Shown here: positions 55,083-63,621 of the stretch, piece after piece
Layout: each line of letters begins with the position of its first letter
Numbering within the stretch: position 1 is the stretch's first letter
Assembly: GCF_039534165.1 (NCBI RefSeq)
Contig: NZ_BAAAUX010000014.1
Coordinates: 496,001-560,000, forward strand
Reading direction: 5' to 3'
Length of the DNA stretch: 64,000 nt
From: Saccharopolyspora_D taberi
GTDB lineage: Bacteria; Actinomycetota; Actinomycetes; Mycobacteriales; Pseudonocardiaceae
Program-made: the position numbers and the translations under genes
The notes under the pieces: generated by a model
Databases searched by the model: none
Seen by the model: only the letters and a program-made list of their open reading frames with translations
Told to the model about the DNA's origin: nothing

Positions 55083-55865
55083 GTGCCGCCGAACCCGGCA
55101 CGCGAAAGGGTCCCATTGACCAGTACCGGCATTCCCAGATCCGGGTTCCGCTCCGCTCTGCGGCGGCTGCCGTCCGCGCAGAAGTCGGCGAAGGGAGCAC
55201 CGGCCTACTCCCGCTTCGTCAACCGCCGGGCGGGCGGCTACCTGGCGGCAGCGGCCTTCCTGGTGCGGGCGACGCCGAACCAGGTCACCGCGATCAGCGC
55301 GGTGTGCACGTTCGCGGGCATCGCCGCGCTGTTCGCGCTGCCGCCTTCCTGGCCGACTGGGATCGGGGTGAGCCTGGCTCTGCTCGTGGGATACGCGCTC
55401 GATTCCGCCGACGGCCAGCTGGCGCGGTTGCGCGGCACCAGCAGCGTGTCCGGTGAATGGCTGGACCACGTGATCGACAGCGCGAAGATCGCCACCCTGC
55501 ACATGGCGGTGCTCGTGTGCGCGTTCCGGTTCTTCGAGCTGCCGAGCGCCTTCCTGCTGGTGCCGATCGGTTACGGGGCCGTGGAAACGGTGCTGTTCTT
55601 CGCGATGATCCTCAACGACCAGCTGCGCCGCGTGCACGGCGCGAGCACCCGGCAGGAAGGGCGCCCGTCGACACTGCGTTCCCTGCTGGTCCTGCCGACC
55701 GACTACGGGGTGCTGTGCCTGTCGTTCGCCCTGCTCGGCTCCCGCACGGCGTTCGCTGTCTGCTACGGCCTGCTGTTCGCGCTCAACGCGGCGTTCCTGC
55801 TGGCAGCGCTGCGGAAGTGGTTCGGGGACATGCGGGCGCTGGACCGCGCGGAACGGGGGCGGTGA
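55083..55865 (+). CDS. CDP-alcohol phosphatidyltransferase family protein
   Basis: 260 residues. The signature DG-x2-AR-x8-G-x3-D-x3-D is complete (ADGQLARLRGTSSVSGEWLD, HVID). About six TMs are visible. An alternative TTG at 55116 has a better-spaced AAAGGG ribosome site and would give 249 residues. It overlaps the cytidylyltransferase gene (GTGA), and together they could make a CDP-alcohol and transfer its phospho-alcohol to a lipid or glycan. It is divergent from the Wzz-like gene. Confidence 0.88.
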   Translation: MPPNPARERVPLTSTGIPRSGFRSALRRLPSAQKSAKGAPAYSRFVNRRAGGYLAAAAFLVRATPNQVTAISAVCTFAGIAALFALPPSWPTGIGVSLALLVGYALDSADGQLARLRGTSSVSGEWLDHVIDSAKIATLHMAVLVCAFRFFELPSAFLLVPIGYGAVETVLFFAMILNDQLRRVHGASTRQEGRPSTLRSLLVLPTDYGVLCLSFALLGSRTAFAVCYGLLFALNAAFLLAALRKWFGDMRALDRAERGR

Positions 55866-56311
55866 CCGTGACCGTCATCGGATACGCGCCGGGCGCCTAC
55901 GACATGTTCCACATCGGACACCTCAACATCCTGCAGCGGGCGAGCCTGGAGTGCGACCACCTGATCGCCGGGGTGGTCACCGACTCGGTGCTGCTGCGGG
56001 TCAAGGGCCGCACTCCGGTGATCCCCTTCGACGAGAGGCTGGAGATCGTGCGCAACATCCGATGCGTCGCCGAGGCCATCCCCGACCAGCACGAGGACAA
56101 GTTCCGGATGTGGGAGCGGCTGCGCTACGACGTGCTGTTCAAGGGAAGCGACTGGCGCGGCACGCCGCGCGGTGCGGAGCTGGAGGACAAGCTGCGGCGG
56201 GTCGGCGCGCGGGTGCGCTACTTCCCCTACACCCGGCACACCTCCAGCACGTTGCTGCGGCAGCGGATCTCGATGCCCGCGCCGGCCGCGCTCGAACCGG
56301 GGCCGGCGTGA
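55862..56311 (+). CDS. Cytidylyltransferase (TagD/GCT-like)
   Basis: 149 residues from GTG 55862. The nucleotidyltransferase motif is GAYDMFHIGHLNILQRA (HxGH), with KGRTPVIPFDERLEIVRNI and the RHTSSTLLRQRI (RTxGISTT-type) loop. It resembles glycerol-3-phosphate or ethanolamine-phosphate cytidylyltransferase, activating a phospho-alcohol with CTP. The gene overlaps both neighbours by four bases, so it is part of a tight three-gene unit. Confidence 0.92.
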   Translation: MTVTVIGYAPGAYDMFHIGHLNILQRASLECDHLIAGVVTDSVLLRVKGRTPVIPFDERLEIVRNIRCVAEAIPDQHEDKFRMWERLRYDVLFKGSDWRGTPRGAELEDKLRRVGARVRYFPYTRHTSSTLLRQRISMPAPAALEPGPA

Positions 56312-58065
56312 TCCGCCGCGGCCGGCTGGTGCCCAGTCGCGCGCTCCCCAGTCTCGCGCTTCTCTGTCTCTTGCTTGCCGGCTGCACGTCCGCCGGATCC
56401 GGGCCGCCGGTGGCACCACCGCCCGCCCAGGTCGTCACGACCGACTACCCGGTCCCGCCCGGAGCGGTATTCGTCGCGCCCAACGGCGACGACTCCGCTC
56501 CGGGGAACGAATCCCGCCCGCTGCGCACCTTGGGAGAGGCGGTGCGGCGGGCCGCGGCGGGCGCGACGATCGTCCTGCGGGAGGGCACCTTCCGCGAAAC
56601 CGTCGGCCTCGTCGGCAAGAAGCTGTCGATCCAGCCGTATCCGCGGGAACGGGTGTGGCTCAAGGGAAGCCGCGTGGTGTCCGACTGGACCCGCTCCGAC
56701 GCCGTCTGGCGGCACGAGGGCTGGGACGTGCGGCTGTGCCGGACCTGCTTCCTGCCCGGCATCATCGATCCCGCCCATCCGCTGGCGGGACTGCCCGACA
56801 TGGTGTTCGTCGACGGACGGCCGCTGCGCCAGGTCGACGGCCGCGGGGCGGTCACCCGAGGCACCTTCTTCGTCGACGTCAAGCGCAAGGAACTGCTCAT
56901 CGGCGACGACCCCACCGGGAAGTCGGTCGAGGCGACCGAGTTCGACTGGCTGCTCCAGTTCGACGGGGCCGGTGCGGCGGGCAGCATGCTGCGCGGCGTC
57001 GGCGTCGCCCACTACGGCTCGAACCAGCAGTACGGGCAGCGCGGGGCGATGGTCGTGGTCAACGCGCCGTCGGTCACGCTGGAGAACAACGTCTTCCAGT
57101 CGTCGGCCTCCAGCGGTGCCGCGGTCTTCCAGCCCGGTGCCGCGGTGACGGGCAACCGGTTCCTGGACAACGGCCTGGTCGGCATGATGGCCAACCGAGC
57201 CGACGAGCTGCGGATGACCGGGAACACCTTCGCCCGCAACAACAACGAGCACTTCTCGCTGACCGGCGAGGCGATCGGTTCAGCGGGGGCGAAGATCACC
57301 CGCACCAAGCGCGCGAGGGTCACCGACAACACCTTCGCCGACAACTTCGCGACCGGCTGGTGGTGCGACCTCGGGTGCACCGACGCGGTCGTGGCGCGCA
57401 ACGTCGCGCGGGGCAACGCCGTCAACGGGCTGTACTACGAGGTCTCGGCCCGGGCCGTGATCGCCTCCAACGTGGTGGCGGGCAACGCCGGGCGCGGGAT
57501 CAAGATCTCCAGTTCGGACCACGTCCGGCTGTTCCACAACACCTTCGTCGACAACGGTGTGGCCCTCGGGCTCTACAACGACCCGCGCTCACCCAGCTCC
57601 GATCCCTACAGCGAGGAGCTGGGGCTGTCCTGGATCACCTCGGGCACCGAGCTGGTGAACAACTTCCTGATCCGCCAGCGCGACGCCGCGCGCTTCGTCG
57701 AGTCGGCCGACCACAAGCCGGATCCCAAGCCGGAGGCGGCGTTCGTCTCGGCCGCCGACGGCAACGCCTACCTCCGGACGCCGGGTTCCGAACCGTGGGG
57801 AACGTGGTCGACGGGCCACGGGAAGGTGGTCACGATCGCCTCGCTCGAACAGTTCCGGGAGGTCACCGGCCACGACCGGCACGGCCTGGCGGCCGGCCCG
57901 ACGCCGAGCCCGTTCCGGGATCCGGGCAAGGGTGACTACTCGCTGCGGGAGTCGGCTCCGGGGAAGCAGGCGGGACGCCCGCTTCCCCGCGACATCGCCG
58001 CGATCATCGGTGTCGCCCCCGGTGGGCGTCCCGACATCGGCGTGCTGGCCGGGCCGCGGCGGTGA
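56308..58065 (+). CDS. Exported lipoprotein with right-handed parallel beta-helix
   Basis: 585 residues from GTG 56308. A signal peptide with lipobox (LLLAGC) precedes a DUF1565/beta-helix domain with repeating turns (VTLENNVFQ, AAVTGNRFLDNG, LRMTGNTFARNN, VARNVARGNAVNGLYY, LFHNTFVDNG). The N-terminal VFVAPNGDDSAPGNESRPLRTLGEAV is typical of polysaccharide-active beta-helix proteins. It may be a glycan lyase, esterase or binding protein acting on the exported polymer. Confidence 0.9.
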   Translation: MIRRGRLVPSRALPSLALLCLLLAGCTSAGSGPPVAPPPAQVVTTDYPVPPGAVFVAPNGDDSAPGNESRPLRTLGEAVRRAAAGATIVLREGTFRETVGLVGKKLSIQPYPRERVWLKGSRVVSDWTRSDAVWRHEGWDVRLCRTCFLPGIIDPAHPLAGLPDMVFVDGRPLRQVDGRGAVTRGTFFVDVKRKELLIGDDPTGKSVEATEFDWLLQFDGAGAAGSMLRGVGVAHYGSNQQYGQRGAMVVVNAPSVTLENNVFQSSASSGAAVFQPGAAVTGNRFLDNGLVGMMANRADELRMTGNTFARNNNEHFSLTGEAIGSAGAKITRTKRARVTDNTFADNFATGWWCDLGCTDAVVARNVARGNAVNGLYYEVSARAVIASNVVAGNAGRGIKISSSDHVRLFHNTFVDNGVALGLYNDPRSPSSDPYSEELGLSWITSGTELVNNFLIRQRDAARFVESADHKPDPKPEAAFVSAADGNAYLRTPGSEPWGTWSTGHGKVVTIASLEQFREVTGHDRHGLAAGPTPSPFRDPGKGDYSLRESAPGKQAGRPLPRDIAAIIGVAPGGRPDIGVLAGPRR

Positions 58066-58066
58066 G

Positions 58067-59707
58067 TCAGCCGATGCTGGTGCGCGGTGAGCTCAGCACC
58101 GCGCCGTCGGCGTCGACGGCCCGGATCCAGTACTCCACCCGGCCGCGCGGCGGGTTCTGGTCGGTGAAGCTCAGCTCCGAGAGCGTCCACGGCCACGCGC
58201 TGCGGGTCGTGGTGTGGATCGGCTGCGGGGTGTCGCTTCGCATGACCTCGTAGCCGAGCTCGCGGTTCTGGGCGTCCCAGGTGCCCTGCCAGCGGATCAC
58301 GTTGCCGCCGAAGAGCCGGCGGTTCACCGAAGGCGCCGGGAACGGGACCTGCGGGCCGTTGTTCACCGCACCGGGCACGCCCCGGGCCGCGAACCGGGTG
58401 AGCGACTGCTGCGGGACGCCGTTGACGACGGTGAACTCGCCGCCCACGACGACGTAGCGGCCGTCGGTGTCCACCGCCCACGGCCCGTTGAGCCACGGGC
58501 TGGTCGACGGGCCGCCGTTGGTGTTGGGCAGCCAGGGCAGCAGTTCAGGCACCGGGTCGCCGCTGCGGACGTGGTTGACCGAGCGCTGCGCGGTGCCGGT
58601 GGCCGTCGTCGTCTCGGCCAGCAGGCGCTGGTAGTCGATGCGGCCGTTCTCCGGAACAGCGTTGATGGCGGCGCAGTCGTGGGTGTGCGATGCGCTGTAG
58701 AGCACTCCCCCGGCCACCGCCACGCTTTGGGTGTCGCCGTAGCAGCCGTCCATCCACTTCGGACGCCCGGTGGCGATGTCGAGCGCGCCGCGGCCCTCCA
58801 GCCGCGGATCACCACCGCGCCAGTTGTAGGAGCCGAGGTAGACCGTGCCGGAACCGTCGGTCACCAGGTCCGTGACGGTGTCCGCATCGGACGGTGTGAC
58901 CCACTCCCACGGCACGGGCGCGCCGCTGACCGCGTCGACGGCGGTCAGGCCGTGCCGGTAGTTGCCGCTGACCTGGTCGAATGCGCCGCCGATCACGGTG
59001 CGCCCCTGGGCGGTCAGCACCGCGAACACCTCCTTGTCCGCGGCAGGCGCCCACGGCAGCAGTGCGCCGGTACCGGTGCTCACCGCGGCGAGCCGGGTCC
59101 GCGGCACGCCGTCGACGGCGTTGAAACCACCGCCGAGGTAGACGGTGTCGGCCATGATCGACAGCCCGCGCACCCGCCCGGCGACGCGGGGCCGGAAACC
59201 CGGGTCCAGTGCTCCGGTCGCGACGTCGAATGCCGCGACGCGCGACCGCCACTGCCCGTCGATCCGGTCGAAGTCGCCGCCCACGTAGACCTTGCGGCCG
59301 TCCGGCGAGGTCTTGATGCGGAACACCGCGTCGCAGACCCACCGGCCGTCCCCCGCGGGCTCGCAGAACGGGCCCGGGTCCGGGCCGGAGAACGTGCTGC
59401 CGCTGACCACCGGCGCCCATGGGAGCAGGTCCCCGGTGGTGACGTCGAACGCAAGCAGGTTGTCGCGGGTGACCTCACCGGGCCCGCCCGGTGCCACCCC
59501 CGCGGGCCGGGCCTTGCTGAAACGTCCCCCGGCGATGGCGACGTTTCCCGCTATGGCGACGGAAAACACGATCCCGTCGGTCTGCGGCGTCGGCAGCGCG
59601 CCGGCGGTGACCGGCTGCGGGAGCGGTTCGGCCGACGCGGTCACCGATCCGGACAAGGTGGCGGTCACCGCCAGCAGGGCGGACAGGGCTTTGCCTGCGC
59701 GGGTCAT
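58067..59707 (-). CDS. Secreted beta-propeller protein
   Basis: 546 residues from ATG 59707. A signal peptide (GKALSALLAVTATLSGSVTASA) is followed by repeated VYVGGDFDRIDG, VYLGGGFNAVDGVPRTRLAAV, VVVGGEFTVVNGVPQQSL units, the delta-60/PQQ-like propeller, with conserved Cys (PFCEPAG, WVC, GCYG, DCAAIN), and a C-terminal FN3-like segment (GYEVMRSDTP). It ends one base from the convergent beta-helix gene and starts with ATGA overlap after the glycosyltransferase gene. It may bind cell-surface glycan. Confidence 0.88.
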   Translation of the reverse strand: MTRAGKALSALLAVTATLSGSVTASAEPLPQPVTAGALPTPQTDGIVFSVAIAGNVAIAGGRFSKARPAGVAPGGPGEVTRDNLLAFDVTTGDLLPWAPVVSGSTFSGPDPGPFCEPAGDGRWVCDAVFRIKTSPDGRKVYVGGDFDRIDGQWRSRVAAFDVATGALDPGFRPRVAGRVRGLSIMADTVYLGGGFNAVDGVPRTRLAAVSTGTGALLPWAPAADKEVFAVLTAQGRTVIGGAFDQVSGNYRHGLTAVDAVSGAPVPWEWVTPSDADTVTDLVTDGSGTVYLGSYNWRGGDPRLEGRGALDIATGRPKWMDGCYGDTQSVAVAGGVLYSASHTHDCAAINAVPENGRIDYQRLLAETTTATGTAQRSVNHVRSGDPVPELLPWLPNTNGGPSTSPWLNGPWAVDTDGRYVVVGGEFTVVNGVPQQSLTRFAARGVPGAVNNGPQVPFPAPSVNRRLFGGNVIRWQGTWDAQNRELGYEVMRSDTPQPIHTTTRSAWPWTLSELSFTDQNPPRGRVEYWIRAVDADGAVLSSPRTSIG

Positions 59708-60876
59708 GGCAGCTCCTCGGTCTTCGGCGCGACGACCGGGCCCAGGTCGGCGGGTTTCCAGGCCGGGCGGGCGGATCGGCGCCTGCTTGCGGACAGGACG
59801 CGGGCGGCGAGCTGCTCGTACTGCTCGGCGACCCCGTCCCAGGTGTAGCGGTCCAGCGATCCGACCTGCTCCTGACCCCGCAGCAGCGCGGCCAGCGGAT
59901 CGGCTTCGGCGGCGTCGCACAGCGCGGCCAGGCCGTCGGCGTCGGTGAAGTAGCGGCCGAAGGAGCCGAGCACTTCCCGGTTGAACCGCACGTCGTAGGC
60001 CGATGTCGGCGCGGCGGCCCCCATCGCGCGCAGCAGCGACGGGTTCGTCCCGCCGACCGAGTGGCCGTGGACGTAGGTCAGCGCGTTGCCGTACAGCTGG
60101 TCCAGCAGCCGCTGGTCCCAGATCCCGCCGAGCAGCCGGATCTTCGGGTCCCGCCGGGCAAGCCGGTTGATGCGCGCCGTGTACTCGTTGGCGTAAGGCG
60201 CGGACCCGACGACCACCAGCGGGTACCTGGCGTTGCTGCGCAGGTGCCCCTCGATCGCGAGGTGCACGTGGTTCTCCGGCTCGAAGCGGGCGACCACCAG
60301 GTGGTACGCCCTCGGCCGGAGGCCGAGTCCGGCGATCCCGTCGGAGCCGATCCCGCCGAGGACCGGTGCGCCGTAGGGGATGTAGTCGGTGGCGACGCCG
60401 AACCGGTCGCGGTAGTAGTCCTGGATGCCGCGGGCGTCGGCGATCAGCGCGTCCGACCAGCGCACGGCGAGCGCCTCCGCCCGCCGGTAGTAGGCCGAGC
60501 CCGCCGGGCCCCACTTCGCGCGCTTCCACTCCAGCCCGTCGACGTGGGTGATCACCGGAATCCCGCGCATCCGCAGCAGGGGCAGCAAGGGCGCGTTCGC
60601 GGAGTTGAACACGACCGCCACGTCCGGACGCCTGCCCGCGGCGTGCAGCATCGACAACGCCGTGTGGCTGAGCGTTTCCAGCGTCTTGCGGCGCAACGCG
60701 GGGCGCCGGACCAGCCGCATACCGAGGTGTTCGCCGGTGCCGCGCACGCCGTCGCGGCAGTACACGGTGATCTCGTGCCCGCGCCGCACCAGGCGGCGGC
60801 CCACCTCCTCGACGCACGTCTCGAACCCGCCGTAGCGCGCGGGCACACCCCGGGTGCCGATCAAGGAGATCCGCAT
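59704..60876 (-). CDS. Glycosyltransferase (DUF1972/GT4 type)
   Basis: 390 residues (ATG 60876, site GAGG). The N-terminal DUF1972 pattern is MRISLIGTRGVPARYGGFETCVEEVGRRL, followed by a GT4-type donor domain (YHLVVARFEPENHVHLAIEGHL, VHGHSVGGTNPSLLRAMGA). It probably adds a deoxysugar such as rhamnose to the lipid-linked unit, as several relatives do (inference). Its gene is coupled to the secreted propeller gene. Confidence 0.92.
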   Translation of the reverse strand: MRISLIGTRGVPARYGGFETCVEEVGRRLVRRGHEITVYCRDGVRGTGEHLGMRLVRRPALRRKTLETLSHTALSMLHAAGRRPDVAVVFNSANAPLLPLLRMRGIPVITHVDGLEWKRAKWGPAGSAYYRRAEALAVRWSDALIADARGIQDYYRDRFGVATDYIPYGAPVLGGIGSDGIAGLGLRPRAYHLVVARFEPENHVHLAIEGHLRSNARYPLVVVGSAPYANEYTARINRLARRDPKIRLLGGIWDQRLLDQLYGNALTYVHGHSVGGTNPSLLRAMGAAAPTSAYDVRFNREVLGSFGRYFTDADGLAALCDAAEADPLAALLRGQEQVGSLDRYTWDGVAEQYEQLAARVLSASRRRSARPAWKPADLGPVVAPKTEELP

Positions 60877-61033
60877 GATCCTCGTTCCACCGCTTTCCCG
60901 TCGCCGAGCCGAAAACGCCGGGTGCGCCGTGGCGGCCCGGCGGGTCGCGCGGTTTTGTGCGACGTGTTCACCGCGATGCCCAGCTTGTAATATGTCGAGG
61001 ACGGGCTGTCGTTACACGAGCCCGTTCTTCCCC

Positions 61034-61158
61034 GCCCCGTTTGCCCTGCCCCCGGTTTGCCCTGCCCCCGTTTTCGCAGCCCCCGTTTTCGCAGCCCCCG
61101 TTTGCCCTGCCCCGGTTTTCGCAGCCCCGCCCCAGCCCCGTTTTCGCAGTCCCGTTTT
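61034..61158. repeat. C-rich 15-bp tandem repeats upstream of the polymerase gene
   Basis: About eight units of 15-16 bp alternate between CCCCGTTTGCCCTGC and CCCCGTTTTCGCAGC variants, in the 60877-61213 gap between divergent glycosyltransferase and Wzy-like genes. The 15-bp period keeps frames open, but no ribosome site or family is seen. It may be variable between strains. Confidence 0.75.
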
Positions 61159-61213
61159 CCAAACTCTCTTCCCGGCGCTGTCGCGCCGGGTCCCACCGAC
61201 CCGAGGACCGGCC

Positions 61214-62509
61214 GTGAGCTGGAACGCCCTTCGCCGTGCCGCGAGCAGCCGTGTCGCTGTCGCGAGCAGCCGTGGTGCCACCGCCGCGGGCTGGCCGGTG
61301 TGGTGCGCGCTGGCGCTGGTCGTGGCCAGCGAGTACAAGTTCCGCGTGCGCGCCGACGACCAGTCGGTCTCCGGCTCGGCCGACGTGTTCGTGCTGCTGG
61401 AGATCGCCGCCTACGCGGTGGTGGCGTGCCTGCTGTTCCTGCGCTTCCGGCCGACCTCGCGGGTGCGCCGCGCCGACTGGATCACCTGCGCGGTCTACGC
61501 CTACGGGGCGGTGCTGGTGCTGGCCGCGCTCTACTCGCCCTACCGCGCGCTGGCGATCGTGCGGGCCTGCCAGGTCGTGGTGCTGCTCGCGCTGACCCGG
61601 TCGATCGCGCGGCACTGCACGCTGGACGCGGTGCACCGCATCGCCCACTGGTTCGCGGCGCTGGTCGGCGCCTCGGTCGTCTTCGGCGTGGTGGTCCCGT
61701 TCCCGCGCCTGCCCTCGCAGCCGGACCGGTTCACCTGGCTGCACCTGCATCCGGTGGACGCGGGCCAGTTCCTGGCCATCGCGGTCGTGATCCTGGCGGC
61801 GTACGTGTTCGGCTTCCGGCTCGAACGCGCCGGACCCCGCTGGCCGCTCCCGGTCTACCTGGTGCTGCTGGCCGTGTGCGCCGCGGGGCTGATCGGGACC
61901 AACACGCGAGGCGCGGCGCTCGGGGCGATCGTCGGAGGCCTGGCCATCACGTGGTTGCGGTGGCGCGGCCGGAGGCGGTGGGAAATCGCGGTCGCCCTCC
62001 TCGTCGTGCTGGCGACTGCATGGCTGGCCGCCGGAGAACTGATCGAGTCCTTCTTCGCCCGCGGTGAGTCGGCCGAGCGCCTCGCGTCGCTGAACTCCCG
62101 CACCGATCTCTGGGCCTACGCCTTCGAGGCGTTCCTCGAACGCCCGCTGTACGGGCACGGGCTCACCGCGTCGCAGGGCCTGTTCCTGGACAAGATCGGC
62201 CTGGGTGGCGGGCACAACGGCCTGGTGAACCTGCTCGTCGACACCGGGCTGCTGGGTGCGGTGGTGTGGCTGGTGCTGCTCGGCGGGGTCTTCGGCGGTG
62301 CGGTGGCGTTGCGCGGCAGGCGGCCGGAGCCGCGGATGGACCGCATTCTCGTGCTGGCGACCCTGGTGAGCATGGTCGCCAACTCGATGTTCACCGAATC
62401 GCTGGGCGCACCGGCCACCGTCGCCTGCGCCTGGCTTTTCCTGCTGGCGGCCTGGACGAGCATGGCCGCGGGCGAGCAGAGGGAGACCCCGTGGCCCGAA
62501 CGGCTTTGA
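61214..62509 (+). CDS. Wzy-like O-antigen/EPS polymerase
   Basis: 431 residues from GTG 61214 (site GAGG). About eleven TM helices are visible with the Wzy_C/O-antigen-ligase-type large loop (LHLHPVDAGQFLAIAVVILAA, NTRGAALGAIVGGLA, SRTDLWAYAFEAFLERPLYGHG, GGGHNGLVNLLVDTGLLGA). It polymerises flipped repeat units. Starts further upstream would pass through the tandem repeats. It overlaps the following GT4 gene. Confidence 0.9.
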   Translation: MSWNALRRAASSRVAVASSRGATAAGWPVWCALALVVASEYKFRVRADDQSVSGSADVFVLLEIAAYAVVACLLFLRFRPTSRVRRADWITCAVYAYGAVLVLAALYSPYRALAIVRACQVVVLLALTRSIARHCTLDAVHRIAHWFAALVGASVVFGVVVPFPRLPSQPDRFTWLHLHPVDAGQFLAIAVVILAAYVFGFRLERAGPRWPLPVYLVLLAVCAAGLIGTNTRGAALGAIVGGLAITWLRWRGRRRWEIAVALLVVLATAWLAAGELIESFFARGESAERLASLNSRTDLWAYAFEAFLERPLYGHGLTASQGLFLDKIGLGGGHNGLVNLLVDTGLLGAVVWLVLLGGVFGGAVALRGRRPEPRMDRILVLATLVSMVANSMFTESLGAPATVACAWLFLLAAWTSMAAGEQRETPWPERL

Positions 62510-63621
62510 TGACCCATCCTTCGGCCGAGCTGTACGGATCCGACCGGATATTCCTGGAATCCGCGCTCGCGCTGGCCGGTGCGGGCTGGCGCGTGGTGGT
62601 GGCGCTGCCCGAGGACGGCCCGCTGGTCGGCAGGCTGCGCGAACACGGCGTGGAGGTGGTCTTCTGCCCCACGCCCGTGCTGCGCAAGGCCGCACTGCGC
62701 CCGCGCGGATTCCTGAAGCTGCTGGCGGAAACGCTCGCCGCCGTGCGCCCGGCGCTCGGGCTGCTGCGCCGAACCCGCCCGGACGTCGTCTACGTCAACA
62801 CGGTAACCGTGCCGCTGTGGCTGGTCCTCGCCCGCCTGACCCGGCACGCGGTCGTCGCGCACGCCCACGAGGCCGAGGACGGCGCGCCGTGGCCGGTCCG
62901 GTTCGCCCTGGCCGCTCCCCTGCTGAGCGCGACCCGCGTCGTGGTCAACAGCGAGGCCACCGGCACGGTGATCACACGTGCTCTGCCGAGGCTGCGGCAC
63001 CGGATCCGCCTGATCTACAACGGTGTCGCCGGACCGGCGGAGGCTCCCGGCGCGCGGCGTGAGCGCACCGCACCGGCACGCATCGTGCTCGTCGGCAGGC
63101 TGTCGCCGCGGAAGGGCACTGACGTCGCGGTCCGCGCGGTCGCCGAGCTGCGCGCGGGCGGGTACGACGTCGTGCTCGAACTGCTGGGCTCGGCGTTCAC
63201 CGGATACGAGTGGTACGAACGGCAGATCGACGATCTGGTCCGGGAGCACGACCTCGCGGACGTGGTGGCACTGCGCGGATTCCGGCCCGATGTCTGGGGC
63301 GCCTACCGGGAGGCCGACATCGCGCTCGTGCCGTCGCGGTTCGAGCCGTTCGGCAACACCGCAGTGGAAGCGCAGCTAGCCGGTACGCCGGTGATCGTCA
63401 GCGACGCGCAGGGACTGCCGGAAACCGTGGCGCACGGCGAGTTCGGCCGGATCGTGCCCGCCGGAGACGCCCGTGCGCTCGCTGCGGCGATCCGGTCCGC
63501 GCTGGAGAACTGGCAGAACACCGTGCGCACCGCGGAACGGGCCCGTGCCCACGCGGCTTCGGCGTTCTCCCCGCAGCGCTACCGCGACGACATCGCCGCG
63601 CTCGCCGGCGAGGTCGGCTGA
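62491..63621 (+). CDS. GT4-family glycosyltransferase
   Basis: 376 residues from GTG 62491 (site GAGGGAG); the ATG at 62509 is an alternative. An N-terminal acceptor domain (THPSAELYGSDRIFLESALALAGAGW) precedes a GT4 donor domain (RIVLVGRLSPRKGTDVAVRAVAEL, SRFEPFGNTAVEAQLAGTPVIVSDAQGLPE with the E-x7-E motif). It overlaps the polymerase gene by 19 bp. It likely builds the repeat unit. Confidence 0.93.
   Translation: MARTALMTHPSAELYGSDRIFLESALALAGAGWRVVVALPEDGPLVGRLREHGVEVVFCPTPVLRKAALRPRGFLKLLAETLAAVRPALGLLRRTRPDVVYVNTVTVPLWLVLARLTRHAVVAHAHEAEDGAPWPVRFALAAPLLSATRVVVNSEATGTVITRALPRLRHRIRLIYNGVAGPAEAPGARRERTAPARIVLVGRLSPRKGTDVAVRAVAELRAGGYDVVLELLGSAFTGYEWYERQIDDLVREHDLADVVALRGFRPDVWGAYREADIALVPSRFEPFGNTAVEAQLAGTPVIVSDAQGLPETVAHGEFGRIVPAGDARALAAAIRSALENWQNTVRTAERARAHAASAFSPQRYRDDIAALAGEVG

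Noticed and set aside
60854..61213. Extension of the polymerase through the C-rich repeats
   Set aside because: The translated repeats (VFAAPVFAAPVCPAP) are low complexity, and GTG 61214 with a GAGG site matches the start of the first TM region.
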